Shown here: positions 48,009-59,539 of the stretch, piece after piece
How positions within the stretch are numbered: position 1 is the first letter of the stretch
How the letters are laid out: every line of letters begins with the position of its first letter
From: Melieria omissa
Taxonomy: Eukaryota; Arthropoda; Insecta; Diptera; Ulidiidae
Reading direction: 5' to 3'
Assembly (NCBI GenBank): GCA_963971225.1
Contig: OZ020268.1
Coordinates: 36,729,848 to 36,793,847 of the forward strand
DNA: 64,000 nucleotides
Notes under the pieces: model-generated
Seen by the model: only the letters and a program-made list of their open reading frames with translations
Told to the model about the DNA's origin: nothing
Databases searched by the model: none
Position numbers and translations under genes: made by a program

Positions 48009-48516
48009 AATAAGATAAAATAAAATCAATTAAAAAAAATAAAATAAAATAAAATAAAATAAAATAAAATAAAATAAAATAAAATAAAATAAAATAAAAT
48101 AAAATAAAATAAAAAAAATACCATAAAATGAAATAAAATAAAATAAAATAAAATAACATAAAATAAAATAAAATAAAATAAAATAAAATAAAATAAAATA
48201 AAATAAAATAAAATAAAATAAAATAAAATAAAATAAAATAAAATAAAATAAAATAAAGTAAAACAAAATAAAATAAAATAAAATAAAATAAAATAAAATA
48301 AAATAAAATAAAATAAAATAAAATAAAATAAAATAAAATAAAATAAAATAAAATAAAATAAAATAACATAAAATAAAATAAAATAAAATAAAATAAAATA
48401 AAATAAAATAAAATAAAATAAAATAAAATAAAATAAAATAAAATAAAATAAAATAAAATAAAATAAAACAAAATAAAATAAAATAAAATAAAATAAAATA
48501 AAATAAAATAAAATAA
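48009..48516. repeat. AAAAT pentanucleotide microsatellite
   Basis: About 100 units of AAAAT with scattered point variants (AAAAC, AACAT, AAAGT). It has the same unit and strand asymmetry (A-rich on +) as the array at 7.4-7.7 kb. The minus-strand open frame (FILFY cycle) is an artefact of the repeat. Confidence 0.97.
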
Positions 48517-50814
48517 AACCAAACGAATAATAAAAAAAATTTATCTGATTTTTACTTCCATTAAAAATCAGGGTTTGTTAAAAAACATTAGAAAAAAATT
48601 ATTATGAAATGTTGTTGGTATAACACGATGCGACAATAAATTTTACACTCGAAAAAATTTATATACTCGCTTAACTAGAGGCCAAATGTAGTAAAACTGC
48701 GTTTTTAGTTTTTTTCTCTGACGTCAAGATTTATTTTAAAAGAACTTGGAAATTTCAAGGACAGGTTTTTTTCAAAAATTGAGCGCACTGTAGAATAACA
48801 ATATGGGTATCAACTGAAAGAGAAAACTCCTTAGAATCTTAGAAAATTTAATGTTTTGGTGCAAAAGGACGAAGAGGTATGGGAAATGTCCTTTTAAAAC
48901 TTTGTCCTTGAATATCCTTGGAAATTGCCAACAGTTCTTTTGGAAAAAATATATCTTAAGGACTAAATGATTTGTCCTTCTAACTTAAACTAATAAAGTT
49001 AAAATTAACTTAAACTAATAAACTAAGAAGGACGAAATTCAAGGATGTGGTAGTGTAGAGTTGCTGTCTAAGTGAACCACAACCGTATCGATATCAGCTC
49101 TTAGTTGAACCAGTTTCCAATTTAAATGTCTTCTCTTTATTTATTCAAGAGTCGAACCATTCACACCATCGAATGAAATCACATTGATTAATCGATGCTT
49201 TTAATGATTTTGGAAGTATGTACTCTTCTATACATTTTTCTATATTGGCCCCGCTTACTTCAACAAACTCACAGTTGAAGCAAAAGTACCCAAGAAGACT
49301 TCTTGTGTTGACTTAAAAAGGTTTTACTGTTCTCCTCAGTTCCTTACAAATCAGTGCAAAAAATCTATGTAAAACTATTTCCGCTGAGATGCCCAACTGT
49401 AAAAATATCTATAACCATAGAGATGAGTCTGTGTAATGAATGGCGGTAATGTGCCACAAAATAATGGACCATTTTCCGCTACAACTGCTCTGAATATGTA
49501 TCTGTGTGTGTGGGTGTGTGTGGGTGGGCCATGTTCGCATATGAGTTGCGCGAGGTAATTAAGTGTAATGCCTGTTGCCGAGATTAAATTAAATTTACTC
49601 GCCATCACAGTCCCAAAACACGCTGCACGTCGCTCGGGTATTCGCTGGAGCTTTATGCGGCCGACTGTTTGTGTCTGCTTGTGTCTGTGACGCACCCTAA
49701 AGACATGGACACACACACGTACAGACACACTATCGCCGCGTGACATGCATGTCCCCAAAAAATGCCAGCAATATTCGCAAACGCCGCACAATAAACGTCG
49801 CCATTTGCGCCTCGGGGGACCAACAACAAACACACTGGCTGCGTGAAAGGGCCGACGTTCATTGTGCTTGCGAACGAATGTCCCCCCAGCACAGCTGCCA
49901 CTGTTGCCTCTACTCAGCGGGAAGCCAAGTGCGACGCCGCAAAAAAATCAAAGCTGCACCGCAAACACTCATTGCGTTCCGTCCCGTCTCGTTGCCTGCA
50001 GCATTTGTCGGCATTTTACATTTTTTTTTTGCGAGCGCCCAACAACAGCGCCGGCAGGCACTCATTCAGCGTCAAGTTTCGTTTAGTTTCTCTAGAGTTT
50101 AATTACACTGATTATGTCGGGGACGGCAACAGCGCTCATTATTTTAATAAATTTAAATTTGCCAGCGTGGAGCGCGTCGCTGCCAAGTTCCCATTATCTG
50201 CCATCTTTATGGCTCAATAGAAATTTCGAGTGCGCTGTCGGCGCACATTAGCAGGTCTCATATTTAATTAATTTCCATAACAATTTGTGCATGAAAATTG
50301 GCCATAATTATATTTACAACAATAGAACAGCGACACAGTCGAGCAGTGAAGCAGTGAAGCGGCAACGACATAATGGGCTTTGGATACTTTGCAAGATTTC
50401 CATGTGAAATCCACATAAAAATTGCTTGGATTTACTGCTGTTTCTTTGCATTTTATTCAATTTATTCCTTGTTGTTGTTGCCACTTTGCCAACGACTTTG
50501 CATACAATCACACACGCACACAACAGCATAAAGGAGGCCAATAGTTTTGTGTGTGTGGGTGTATGAGTGTGTGATGCTTGTTATCTCTTTATGCAAAACT
50601 GTTTGCCATTTTGCTTCAGTATCTCGCTGCTCCAGCTTATCCCCCAACTGTTCCCACGTCTATAACATAAATGTGTTAGTATGTGTGCGTGTATGAAATG
50701 CTCTGTGTACTGTTATTGAATTCATAACCTTTTCTTGGCAACAATTTTCGTTCTTGGGCTTTTCTACCATTCAAGCATTCATGTTGTGCCTTGTCTGCTC
50801 TTCATTTTTCGCAG
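48517..50814. other. non-coding DNA upstream of the first supported exon
   Basis: 48.5-49.35 kb is AT-rich. 49.4-50.7 kb is more mixed in composition, with CA/GT runs (near 49,500-49,525, 49,709-49,728 and 50,548-50,573). I looked here for an upstream exon that ends in phase 1 with a GT donor and found none convincing. If the splice acceptor at 50,814 is real, this stretch is intron. Confidence 0.4.
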
Positions 50815-50981
50815 ATTTCAATATGCAAGCGGAGGCTTCCATACCTGAGGATATTTTGGACCAACAACACATAGAAGATGCTGATGTCATCGACGAGGCG
50901 GACAGTATGCAATATGCCGTAGTCGGCGACAGTGACGGTGACGACGAGGATGGATTGGAGCGCGCAGCAACGGCCGACATC
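50815..50981 (+). CDS. coding exon of an unrecognised large disordered protein (exon n)
   Basis: The pyrimidine-rich stretch TTGTCTGCTCTTCATTTTTC runs into CAG at 50,812-50,814, a strong acceptor. The exon ends ...ADI at 50,981 before GTAAGT, a strong donor. The first base completes a codon begun in an upstream exon (xAT). The 56 codons read FNMQAEASIPEDILDQQ... and are strongly acidic (GDSDGDDEDGLE). The end is in phase 0, matching the next exon at 53,408. Alternatively translation could start at ATG 50,781, giving MLCLVCSSFFADFNMQAEA, a short hydrophobic leader; the acceptor signal makes a spliced exon more likely. I do not recognise the protein. Confidence reflects the splice model, not function. 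Confidence 0.65.
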
Positions 50982-51535
50982 GTAAGTAGACTAAGGTCAC
51001 ATGTGGGTTGCATGCATGATTGAGGGTTTTGTATGCCACAACGCCACACACAACTGATGAATACCGGCTCGTCGAGTGTTGTTATCGTGGCAACCCTCAA
51101 CCCCAGTAAAATAAAATCATTGGTGGCAGTAAAATAAAATTATTGGTGTCACCAAAGCATTTCTAAAGGTGGGCGACAAAACTAAATTGAAAAAAACCCA
51201 AGTAAATAAATTCAAAAGCAAAAATTGAAGTACGTGAATAAATGCAACGAACTGGCAAAACAACACAATGCATCATTGCATTCTGTGCATAGTTGCTGCC
51301 AGCGGCCGAGCTTCTCGAATTCCAATGTTGCACAGTAGTTGGCCCAAAGTCTCGATGCGGCATGCTTTGAAGTTGCACACAGTTCCATAGAGAAATCCGT
51401 TTGAGTGTGTCAACAGGGCAGTGGCGTTTTCACGTGGGGTCGATAAGCATATTTATGCAAAAGAAATTTGAAGAATTTTATTTGACATTAGCTTTGCTCT
51501 AACCTAGAAACATAATACAAACCTAACGTACAAAC
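50982..51535 (+). other. intron, left part
   Basis: Runs from the GTAAGT donor to the insertion site of a SINE. No further exon was recognised. Confidence 0.5.
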
Positions 51536-51989
51536 GTCGACCTCGATAGTCAAGCGGGTAGCACGCTGGCTCCTCATACCAAAGGCTCCAGGTTCGATTC
51601 CTGGCTCGGGCTGGTGAACAACTCATCTACTTCTATGGCTATCCACATGAAGGGAATGAGAATTACAAGAATCACAACGCATCTACTTCTATCGCTATCT
51701 ACATGAAGGGAATGAGAATTACAAGAATCACACAAGTGCGCTCTTGGCAGGCAATGGCAAAAACCTCCAAGTGTGAACGAAAAAAATTGCCAATCGCCGT
51801 TCGGATTCGGCGTTAAACTGTAGGTCCCCTCCTCCCTTTCCCCATACGCTTCAAATGTGTGCTGTAACATATGTTGGCAAAACAGTGTTGCATACACAGT
51901 TCAAAAACGGGTGAAATATGTGGTATCACAATGGGCCTTTCAGGCCTCCGAGTGTGTCTCTTATAGAGGCAGCCACCGCAACCTAACAT
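51536..51989 (+). mobile_element. tRNA-derived SINE, complete, with 16-bp target duplication
   Basis: AACCTAACGTACAAAC occurs at 51,520-51,535 and 51,990-52,005. Inside: a tRNA-like head with A-box position TAGTCAAGCGGG (51,547-51,558) and a perfect B box GGTTCGATTCC (51,591-51,601); a tandem duplication of about 57 bp (starting near 51,624 and 51,681, with AAGGGAATGAGAATTACAAG in both); a central core (about 51,745-51,829, with GCCGTTCGGATTCGGCG and CTGTAGGTCCC) shared with the SINE at 8.6 kb; and a 3' tail (51,913-51,989) with TATCACAATGGGCC, AGAGGCAGCCACCGC and CCTAACATAACCT, which matches the 3' tail of the LINE at 19.0-20.5 kb. The long near-perfect duplication suggests a fairly recent insertion. 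Confidence 0.92.
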
Positions 51990-52005
51990 AACCTAACGTA
52001 CAAAC

Positions 52006-53407
52006 CGAATACTGCAGTGAATTTCATAGTTTTCTAAATGAAACTTCATAGTTTTCTAAATGAAACTTGGAGTTTCCCAGGAAATGAAGTTAGTAACGAG
52101 CTTCTTTTTTGACCATTATTGGCTCAGGTATCGCATTAGTGAAGATGATTTCAGATTTATTTCGCTTCTTCGCCAAACCTGCATGAAATCTGCTAATACA
52201 ATTCAAAGCCTCCAGAATGACCGGAAATTAGAACACTCGACATAATGTACAGCTGGTTTTTGTCAAAGTTAGGTAGATCAGTGAAAGTGGAAATGACAAC
52301 AGGAAACTTGGGACTGTGAGGTCCACTATGATGTCACGAAAGCTATGCTTCTTCTTAGCTTTTGAATAAGCTTTGAAGGCTTAAAGCTTTTGGTCTAAAT
52401 ATACTAAAGTACTAACTAAGTAACTTCATTTGAGGTAAGACTAGACAAACAGCTTGCCGAACGTTTTACAAGTACGCTTGGAGGCCTCTGAGGCTCATTG
52501 CAATGTCCAAAGCGAGTGTGACAAGCCCTCAACTTTCTCCACGCCTTTTTCTTATCTTTCTTCTCTAGGAAAGCCTGCTTAGTGTATGAGCAAAAAGATC
52601 GATGATCCAGTTCCCCGTCACAACATCTACAATAATTTCAAGTTTCCCTTTCGTAACCTGCAGAGCACAAAACGTTCTCGTTTGGTTCGGCAGCAGCGAG
52701 TCCCTGTCAGTCCCTGCTTAGTTTCCCTCTTATCAAGATTAGAATTAAAGCTGCGGTTCAATACCCCTCATGAGGTCTCGGAAACGGACAACGCTTCGAC
52801 CCCAATCTGAGACAGATTTGAAATTATAATCGCACAAAAATGTTACGCAAGTGTTCAAAGCTATTAGTCCGCAACGTTCATAGCTCCTGGCGTCTTTCTT
52901 CTGTTAAGCATAATACATCTTTTTAAGTATAAACAAATGGATTTTTTCATACAGATGCTTTTCCACTATGTTATTAATTCATATTCAGTAATCTTGAAGA
53001 TGTCATCTTAAAATTAAAAGCTTATAGAAACAAACGAACAATTATTAAGGCTCCCTGTTGACCTTTCTTTGCTGACCTCTCAGGAATCTTTTCAAATCCA
53101 CTTTGAGCAACTGGCCTCAATTTACCAAAAGCGTTTTGGTTTTAAAAAAAACTAAATTTGTTTCATTGAAATGTCGACAAAAGATTCGGTATTAAAGTTT
53201 GTGGAGTCATGCAACCTTCGAAGCTCCCTTTGCAATAAACTTACAACATAAATCCAGCAACTTTTCTGCCGCTTTTTTGCATAGAAAGCAGGTAACACAG
53301 CAAAATTCAGGCATTTTCTTTTTATTTTCCTCTTCATGTCTGCTCTATTTCCTTCTATTTCTTGGCGGCATCCTTTCATTACACAACAACTTTTGTATTT
53401 TACGCAG
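52006..53407 (+). other. intron, right part
   Basis: Mostly featureless DNA ending in TTTTGTATTTTACGCAG, a good acceptor at 53,407. No additional exon is supported. Confidence 0.5.
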
Positions 53408-54716
53408 ATTCTTGAAGCTCAAAGGTCCAGCACTTCGGGCAAGAATTTCACTTCTTACAATGTGCACCTAAATGAAAACAGCAACAACAACAACAACAAT
53501 ATTAACAGCAATGGCAACAAGAGGCAACGAAAGCACAACAGCAACAAATTGAGGCAGAAAAACCACTACAACAAATTCAAAAACAATAGAGACAAAAAAC
53601 CGAACGGCGACTACGACGCTGCAGTGGCTGCCGCTGTTGCCACATTCGATGACAATGGCAACGGCAACGATGACGATGTCGATGACGATGTGGATGACGA
53701 TGTGGATGAGGAGCTCAATGCTGCCAACAATGTCGAAGTGGGCAACATGGGTGTCGAGTTTGTGGATGCCAGTACAGACGCACTCGTGCTGGCCGGCAAT
53801 GAACGTGTGGTAAGTAAAAAATTGACTAGTGCACAGGAGCGGCAACAGCTGCAACAACAGCAACAGCACAGTGCAGCGCCAAGTTTGGTACATATGGACG
53901 TTATTGAGAAATTCAATGAGCAGGGAAAATTTAATAAAGTTTCCGCGCAAACAACTTCACAGGAAGCAAACATGCCAACAGCCAACGACAGCAACAACAA
54001 CAACAACAACTATGCCCGCAGCAACAGCAACATAAACATAAATAGAAAATCACTCGCTGACTTTGAGAACAACGACGCCGATGCCGACGTCGACAGTAAT
54101 CAATTGCAAGAAAGTGCAATCGGCGACATTGAAGACAATTTTCGTGATGAAGATGAAGTCGAAGCAACAGCGAGCAAAGAATATAAAAATATGGCCGCTG
54201 CATTGGTAACAGATGAGCCGTTGCCTGCAGAATTGCTGCCGGCTGACATTGCACTGTCGACGGCAACTTTTATAGCAAGGAAAACTAAACGACACAACAA
54301 CAACAACAAGAATGAAAACAGACAAAAAAACAGTGCACAAATCACACGCAACAGACGTCATCGCTACGGTGCGGGCAGTGATGAACGCGACGGAAAAGCG
54401 GAAAATGAAAATGCTGGCAGCGATGCGGCAGCAACAAAAAGCGCACAATTCGCGTCGTATGATGACTTGAATGGGAACGACGGGGCGGCAGAGAGGCGGC
54501 AAGCCGATTACTCAATAAACTATTTTGACAACCTAACCAATGGGTCCAATGCGTTGGCGCAGCTGCAGAAACAACAACAACAACGAGAGAAGTTGAACAG
54601 TGCAACAGCGGAGACTGGCTCGCAGCAGCAACAGCACAGTCTGGCAAAAATTGCTGACGACAATGAGGCGGAAAATGTTGTGGGCGTACTAGACGCAACC
54701 TATCAGCAGCAACCAG
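53408..54716 (+). CDS. coding exon of an unrecognised large disordered protein (exon n+1)
   Basis: Starts directly after the acceptor at 53,406-53,407 in phase 0 (ILEAQRSSTSGKNF...), and ends at 54,716 before GTGAGT in phase 1. The 436 codons are almost entirely low-complexity and hydrophilic: an Asn run near 53,485-53,500, a basic stretch NGNKRQRKHNSNKLRQKN, the acidic array DDDVDDDVDDDVDEE near 53,665-53,715 (12-bp tandem units), Gln runs near 53,850 and 54,570-54,640, and more Asn and Asp-rich tracts. There is no transmembrane segment or recognisable fold. NLT and NGS sequons near the end could be glycosylated if the protein is secreted. A second strong donor (GTG|GTAAGT) lies inside at 53,810. 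Coding status rests on the 1.3-kb uninterrupted frame, agreeing phases and strong splice sites. Confidence 0.85.
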
Positions 54717-55149
54717 GTGAGTGAGTGGGAAGTGACAAAAAGATTTTCGAAATGCCACATTTTTTATTGTTCATATTTTTGTTGTAACCTGCACTGGTTG
54801 TGAAGATGTATTCGCTATGTTAGCAAGTATGTAGCGCCTAGAAGTAGGCTTGGTTGATGTAAGAAATGATCAGAGTTATGAGGTGGATTGTTGTTGTTCA
54901 TATACATCTGTGCGTCAGGAACCTGAGTGGCACGTGTGATATCTTCTAATGGAATTTAGATGACACAACAAAATTTAATGCAAATTTTACTGGCTAAATG
55001 ATTCGAAATTGGGCTTCCCGCATTTATTTAGTTCCATAGAAAAAAAATTGGGTATGGTATCACGAACACTTCTAAACCAATTCAGCGGTATTAACTCACT
55101 TCTTAAAACAATAAAAAACTTTAAATTGGACTTCTAAAAGCAGGTCTTT

Positions 55150-55620
55150 CTAGGTAGGTTAGGTTAGATAGGGAAAGATGTGTCTAACACAGACTGCACT
55201 TTTGCGCGGAGACCCATTGTGAATTCCTTCTTATAGAATATTTCTCTGAAGCTAACCAACAGTCTCAATACGGGGCAACCCAGTTTAAACTCTTAATGAA
55301 GGAGACCAGATCCGAGACTTTTGCAATACTAGCCAGGTTCGTCAAGTGTCCTGACCCCAGGATACGGAGTCGACGTTCATGCAGAGCCGCTCAGTGGCAG
55401 AAAAAATGTATCGTTTCCAACTCTTCTTCGATTCCGCAGCTTCTACCGACATATCTGGACGAAAGGCCTCATTTGATAAGCATGGATTCAATGACGTGGT
55501 GTCCAGTGATGACCTCAAGTGATGACCTACCGAAAGAGGTTCAGAGACGCAGGGATCAGTTTTCCTCAAAGAAAGTGGAAGGAAGGGGGTCATAGTGCCT
55601 AGTAGGTATTGCACTCGATT
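55150..55620 (-). mobile_element. LINE C-terminus and 3' tail remnant
   Basis: On the minus strand: VITGHHVIESMLIK (about 55,471-55,515), SCGIEEELETIHFFCH (the Cys/His knuckle, about 55,395-55,440), LHERRLRILGSGHLTNLASI and AKVSDLVSFIKSLNWVAPY (about 55,275-55,390). The 3' tail ends TCACAATGGGTCTCCGCGC and then AACCTAACCTACC near 55,150-55,165. A few stops interrupt an otherwise well preserved segment. Confidence 0.8.
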
Positions 55621-57954
55621 TAGCTATGCAGTGAGAAATAAAATGATATTGATTTTGTAGCAGAGGTAGGGCACAAATAAAGTTACTTAATGCCGGCTAA
55701 AACATTTTTCCTCTCTTGCAAATACCAAAAATGCGATTTTTTCACTCTACTGATATGAAAAAAGTTCAATAAAGGTTGGTGGTGTAAAAGTGAGTGAGAA
55801 ATGAAACGCAAGTAACGCAAGAAAAAGTGTAGATAATTGGTTTAAGTGGCTGACAAGGGAAGCAAAATTCAAATAGAAACTTTTTCACTAAGTTGATTTA
55901 TTTAATATATCGAATAAAAGTCTGAAAAATTTGTTAAATTACTAACAAAAGCTGATTTATTGACAGTTAGGTAGACAGTTTTCAAACATCTGAATCAAGT
56001 TCAGCCAACAAGACAACATTTCACAGAAGCATTGGCGCACACAGGGTTTCATTTTGAGGGAGTTGGAGTCTGTTATGAACCCAAGAGAATTTGAAACCAT
56101 ATCTGCCAGCCAAAATGTTTGTAACAACAGCAAATTTTTGTAGGTTTTGAAGGAAAACTTCACTGCATGCGCCGCTGCACTGAAGAGAAGTGGAAAACGC
56201 AAACAAAAAGGAACTACTTTTCTTTCAATTTAATTCTTTACCCAGTAAAAATTTCTCAAGGCACTTATAGATAAATGTATAGCAAAATTTAAAACAAAAC
56301 CGCAAACAAAACGACACTATTATTTTTTTTATTTTAACCCTCTGACTAGTAAGAATTTCTAAAGGCACTTATAAATAAATTCATAATAAATTGTTTTTTA
56401 TTTTTTTTTAGTGGTACTTTTAGTTGGATAAGTTACAAAAGCAACAGCATTCTTGAAGATCTAAAAGCTAGAAAATTTTCTAAATACAAATATGCACTTT
56501 AAATTGCTTTAGTTCGCCCACGCCGATAGTTTTGACCCCTTAAAAAATTTTGCAAATGAGAGAATTTTTAGAAGACCAAGATGACGGAATTAAAAATTTT
56601 TTGTTTTTAAACTTGAAGCCTTTTTGAAGGTACTAAAACTTTGTACATGGGTAGACATACTCAGGTAGGTGGAACGTAGCAGTAATTTCGGATCAGTGAA
56701 CTGTCCAATAAACTAAACAATAAAAACAAGAGTCGTTTGACTTCGCTTCCTTGATATGATCAAACTTGTTGGGAAAGAAATCAGCGCTGGTATAGCTAAC
56801 CACAATCCTTGAAGAAGGAACTGATGCTATTCAACCCAATCTCTGACAAGTCAGTAAACATTAAGGCCTTAAGTACTGGTTGCATTTGTTAGATGTTTTT
56901 CCCATTCTTCTCTTTCAAAATTCAACCAACAAAGTATTTCTCTGAAGTGCAATCAGTGTCGCTCTGAAGTGCAATCGGGTCTGTCAACTGGCAAAATTTC
57001 CAATAAGTAAAGCCACCTCTAGACTAGATGACCCAATCAAATACCTTAAGGAACTGCCTTACAAAAGAGAAGAAATAAAACAGATCTCAACTCGACACGC
57101 GCAACTGAGAACTTCGAGCGGTTACTTCTCCAAATCATTGGGAAATTTAGCAGAAATTGCTTCTAAAAACTCATTCAGAAATTACACTAACTTAAGTGAC
57201 ATTGAACATAGGCTTTACAGAAAATATATCTTCCATACCTTTGTTCACTCACTTGGCTAAGTGTTTCCTTAGCCAAATACAAGCATCCCTATGATAAATC
57301 ATTAAACCTAATTGCTTCTTCTTGCTTTCACCATAACCAAACCAATTCAACCCCGCCTAACTAATTATAGCAACTTAACTAACTGAATAAGTGTTAAAAT
57401 TGCCCCAAATATCCCAAAAACTGGCTCCTAAATCGAATTTTTCCCACACAACTCACAACATTTTCTAGGCCGCACTTCATCAGAAACATTAACTGAATAA
57501 TGCGACACAGTTCTTGTCACAGAATATCAATGGGACATTTGATGCTTGCATGTGACGTCTGTGCACAATAAGGTAAACAACGCACCCCGTTGCCCAGCAA
57601 CAATTTTGTCTGTTGTCTCGTCTACGGCGCTTCGCATAGAACCATGTGGAACGTTCGACAAAAACGCCAATAGACGCCCATCTCTGCCGTTATTGATAGG
57701 TTGGCAGAAGCTTATGGCAACCATACGTTTGTACTAGGGATTGCAATTCCGGGATGAAATAATCCCGAAATCCCGAAAAATTTCAATACCAAAAAATCCC
57801 GGGATTGACAAAATCCGATCTCGGGATAGAAACATAAAAATTGCATACTTTTTGCTTTTGTGACCATAATTTCGAAGAAGGCAAACCGTTTTCTTTAAAG
57901 CAAAGAAAAATTAAATAAAATACATAAAATTTAAAAGAAACAAATTTAAAAAAA

Positions 57955-58020
57955 TAAAAAAAATAAAAAATAATATAAAATAAAATAAAATAAAATAAAA
58001 TAAAATAAAATAAAATAAAC
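57955..58020. repeat. short AAAAT array
   Basis: Around ten AAAAT units, interrupted at the left end, inside the hAT-like element. Confidence 0.9.
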
Positions 58021-58137
58021 TAATATTAAAAAAATTAAATATGAAACTAAAATTATAATTAATTAAAATTAGAATTATTATAATTAATTAATAATTAAAT
58101 AATTAAAATTAAAATTAAATTAAAATTAACATTAAAA

Positions 58138-58615
58138 TTGAAAATGAAAATGAAAATAAAATTAAAATTAAAATTAAAATTAAAATTAAAATTAAAATTA
58201 AAATTAAAATTAAAATTAAAATTAAAATTAAAATTAAAATTAAAATTAAAATTAAAATTAAAATTAAAATTAAAATTAAAATTAAAATTAAAATTAAAAT
58301 TAAAATTAAAATTAAAATTAAAATTAAAATTAAAATTAAAATTAAAATTAAAATTAAAATTAAAATTAAAATTAAAATTAAAATTAAAATTAAAATTAAA
58401 ATTAAAATTAAAATTAAAATTAAAATTAAAATTAAAATTAAAATTAAAATTAAAATTAAAATTAAAATTAAAATTAAAATTAAAATTAAAATTAAAATTA
58501 AAATTAAAATTAAAATTAAAATTAAAATTAAAATTAAAATTAAAATTAAAATTAAAATTAAAATTAAAATTCAAATTCAAATTCAAATTCAAATTCAAAT
58601 TCAAATTAAAATTAA
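58138..58615. repeat. hexanucleotide AAAATT array, about 78 units
   Basis: A nearly perfect AAAATT array with AAATTC variants clustered at the right end (about 58,568-58,608) and AAAATG variants at the left. Both strands are open in several frames because the unit length is a multiple of three (KL on +, NF on -); neither is a gene. Confidence 0.97.
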
Positions 58616-59539
58616 AATAAATATAAATTGCATACTGTCAAAAATAATATATTCAATCCCGAAAAAATCCGGAAAACCCGGTATTGCGAATTTCAGTCCC
58701 GAAAATCCCAGGATTGCAAAACTGGTCCCTAGCTGGAACATATACATACATACGTACATATACTTTTATGTGTGCTTGTGCATTTCGACATAAGCAACAC
58801 TGGCAGGCGCACGACGTGCCGTCACATGCAAGACGTATTACATAAATCGTGCAACGTCACGTGGTGTGAGCGAGTGCCAGGCACGGCGCATGACATACTT
58901 TAAGTTTTTCTCCTATTTTCGGCTACATTGTCTGCATTACTGATGGCTCGGTGCACATACAACAGTGAATCCAGAGTGTGCCAATGCAGCGACGTGATAG
59001 GACTGCCGAATCGACACCAAAGAATATGAACATTTCAATTTATATTATTTGCTGTTGATGCTGTTCGGCGACTAAAACTACGTCTACGACAAAGCCTCAA
59101 CGTTTATATGCAATATTCTGCTGCATTGTAGTTGTGCTTTCCAAGGACACACTACATGAGTTTTGCTCAAAACGTTTGTAGGATGATTCAAGCAACATTG
59201 AGTATGAAGACAATTGCAGTAATTTAAACAAATTTGAAGAAAAGTCTGTATTAGTGTCCTTTGATGGGAAAGAACTTCTACCTACAGCGATTTTTTTAAA
59301 CAAGAACCAGATTAAAAATCAGAAAGATTCAAACCATATGGCAGGTGCCAAAAGTTTCGCCTATTTGCATTCTCTGTTGACATGTTAGACCCGTTCGACG
59401 AGCAAAATTTATATGCGAAATTGCTTTGAAACTTTGATGGTGGCCAGGTTTAGGATCAATAAAACATATTTTATCCATATTTTTGTCTCGTTGCCTGAAG
59501 TTCATACAAAATTGCAACCTTGCTCCATTCCTGAAAGCA

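Larger units (their letters stand above)
57735..58731. mobile_element. hAT-like element enlarged by simple-sequence arrays
   Basis: Starts TAGGGATTGCAATTCCGGGA and ends TCCCTA; the inverted right end reads TAGGGACCAGTTTTGCAATC. Both end regions are full of ATCCCGGGATTG / TCCCGAAAATCC-type motifs in both orientations. The flanking octamers GTTTGTAC and GCTGGAAC match at 5 of 8, a weak 8-bp duplication. The middle is AAAAT and AAAATT repeats. No transposase. Confidence 0.55.

Noticed and set aside
48004..48522. Minus-strand open frame with a FILFY repeat
   Set aside because: Artefact of the AAAAT pentamer array, like the one at 7.5-7.7 kb.
51536..51612. tRNA gene
   Set aside because: The A and B boxes are present but the acceptor stem does not pair, and the segment is the head of a SINE with target duplication. 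The same applies at 8.82-8.89 and 33.92-34.0 kb.
55150..55168. TTAGG-type telomeric repeat
   Set aside because: TAGGTTAGGTTAG here and CCTAACATAACCT at 51,981 are the 3' tails of a LINE and a SINE, too short and too imperfect for telomere sequence, and Diptera lack TTAGG telomeres.
58095..58620. Open frames of KL (plus) and NF (minus) repeats
   Set aside because: Both come from the AAAATT hexamer array; unit length divisible by three keeps the frames open.
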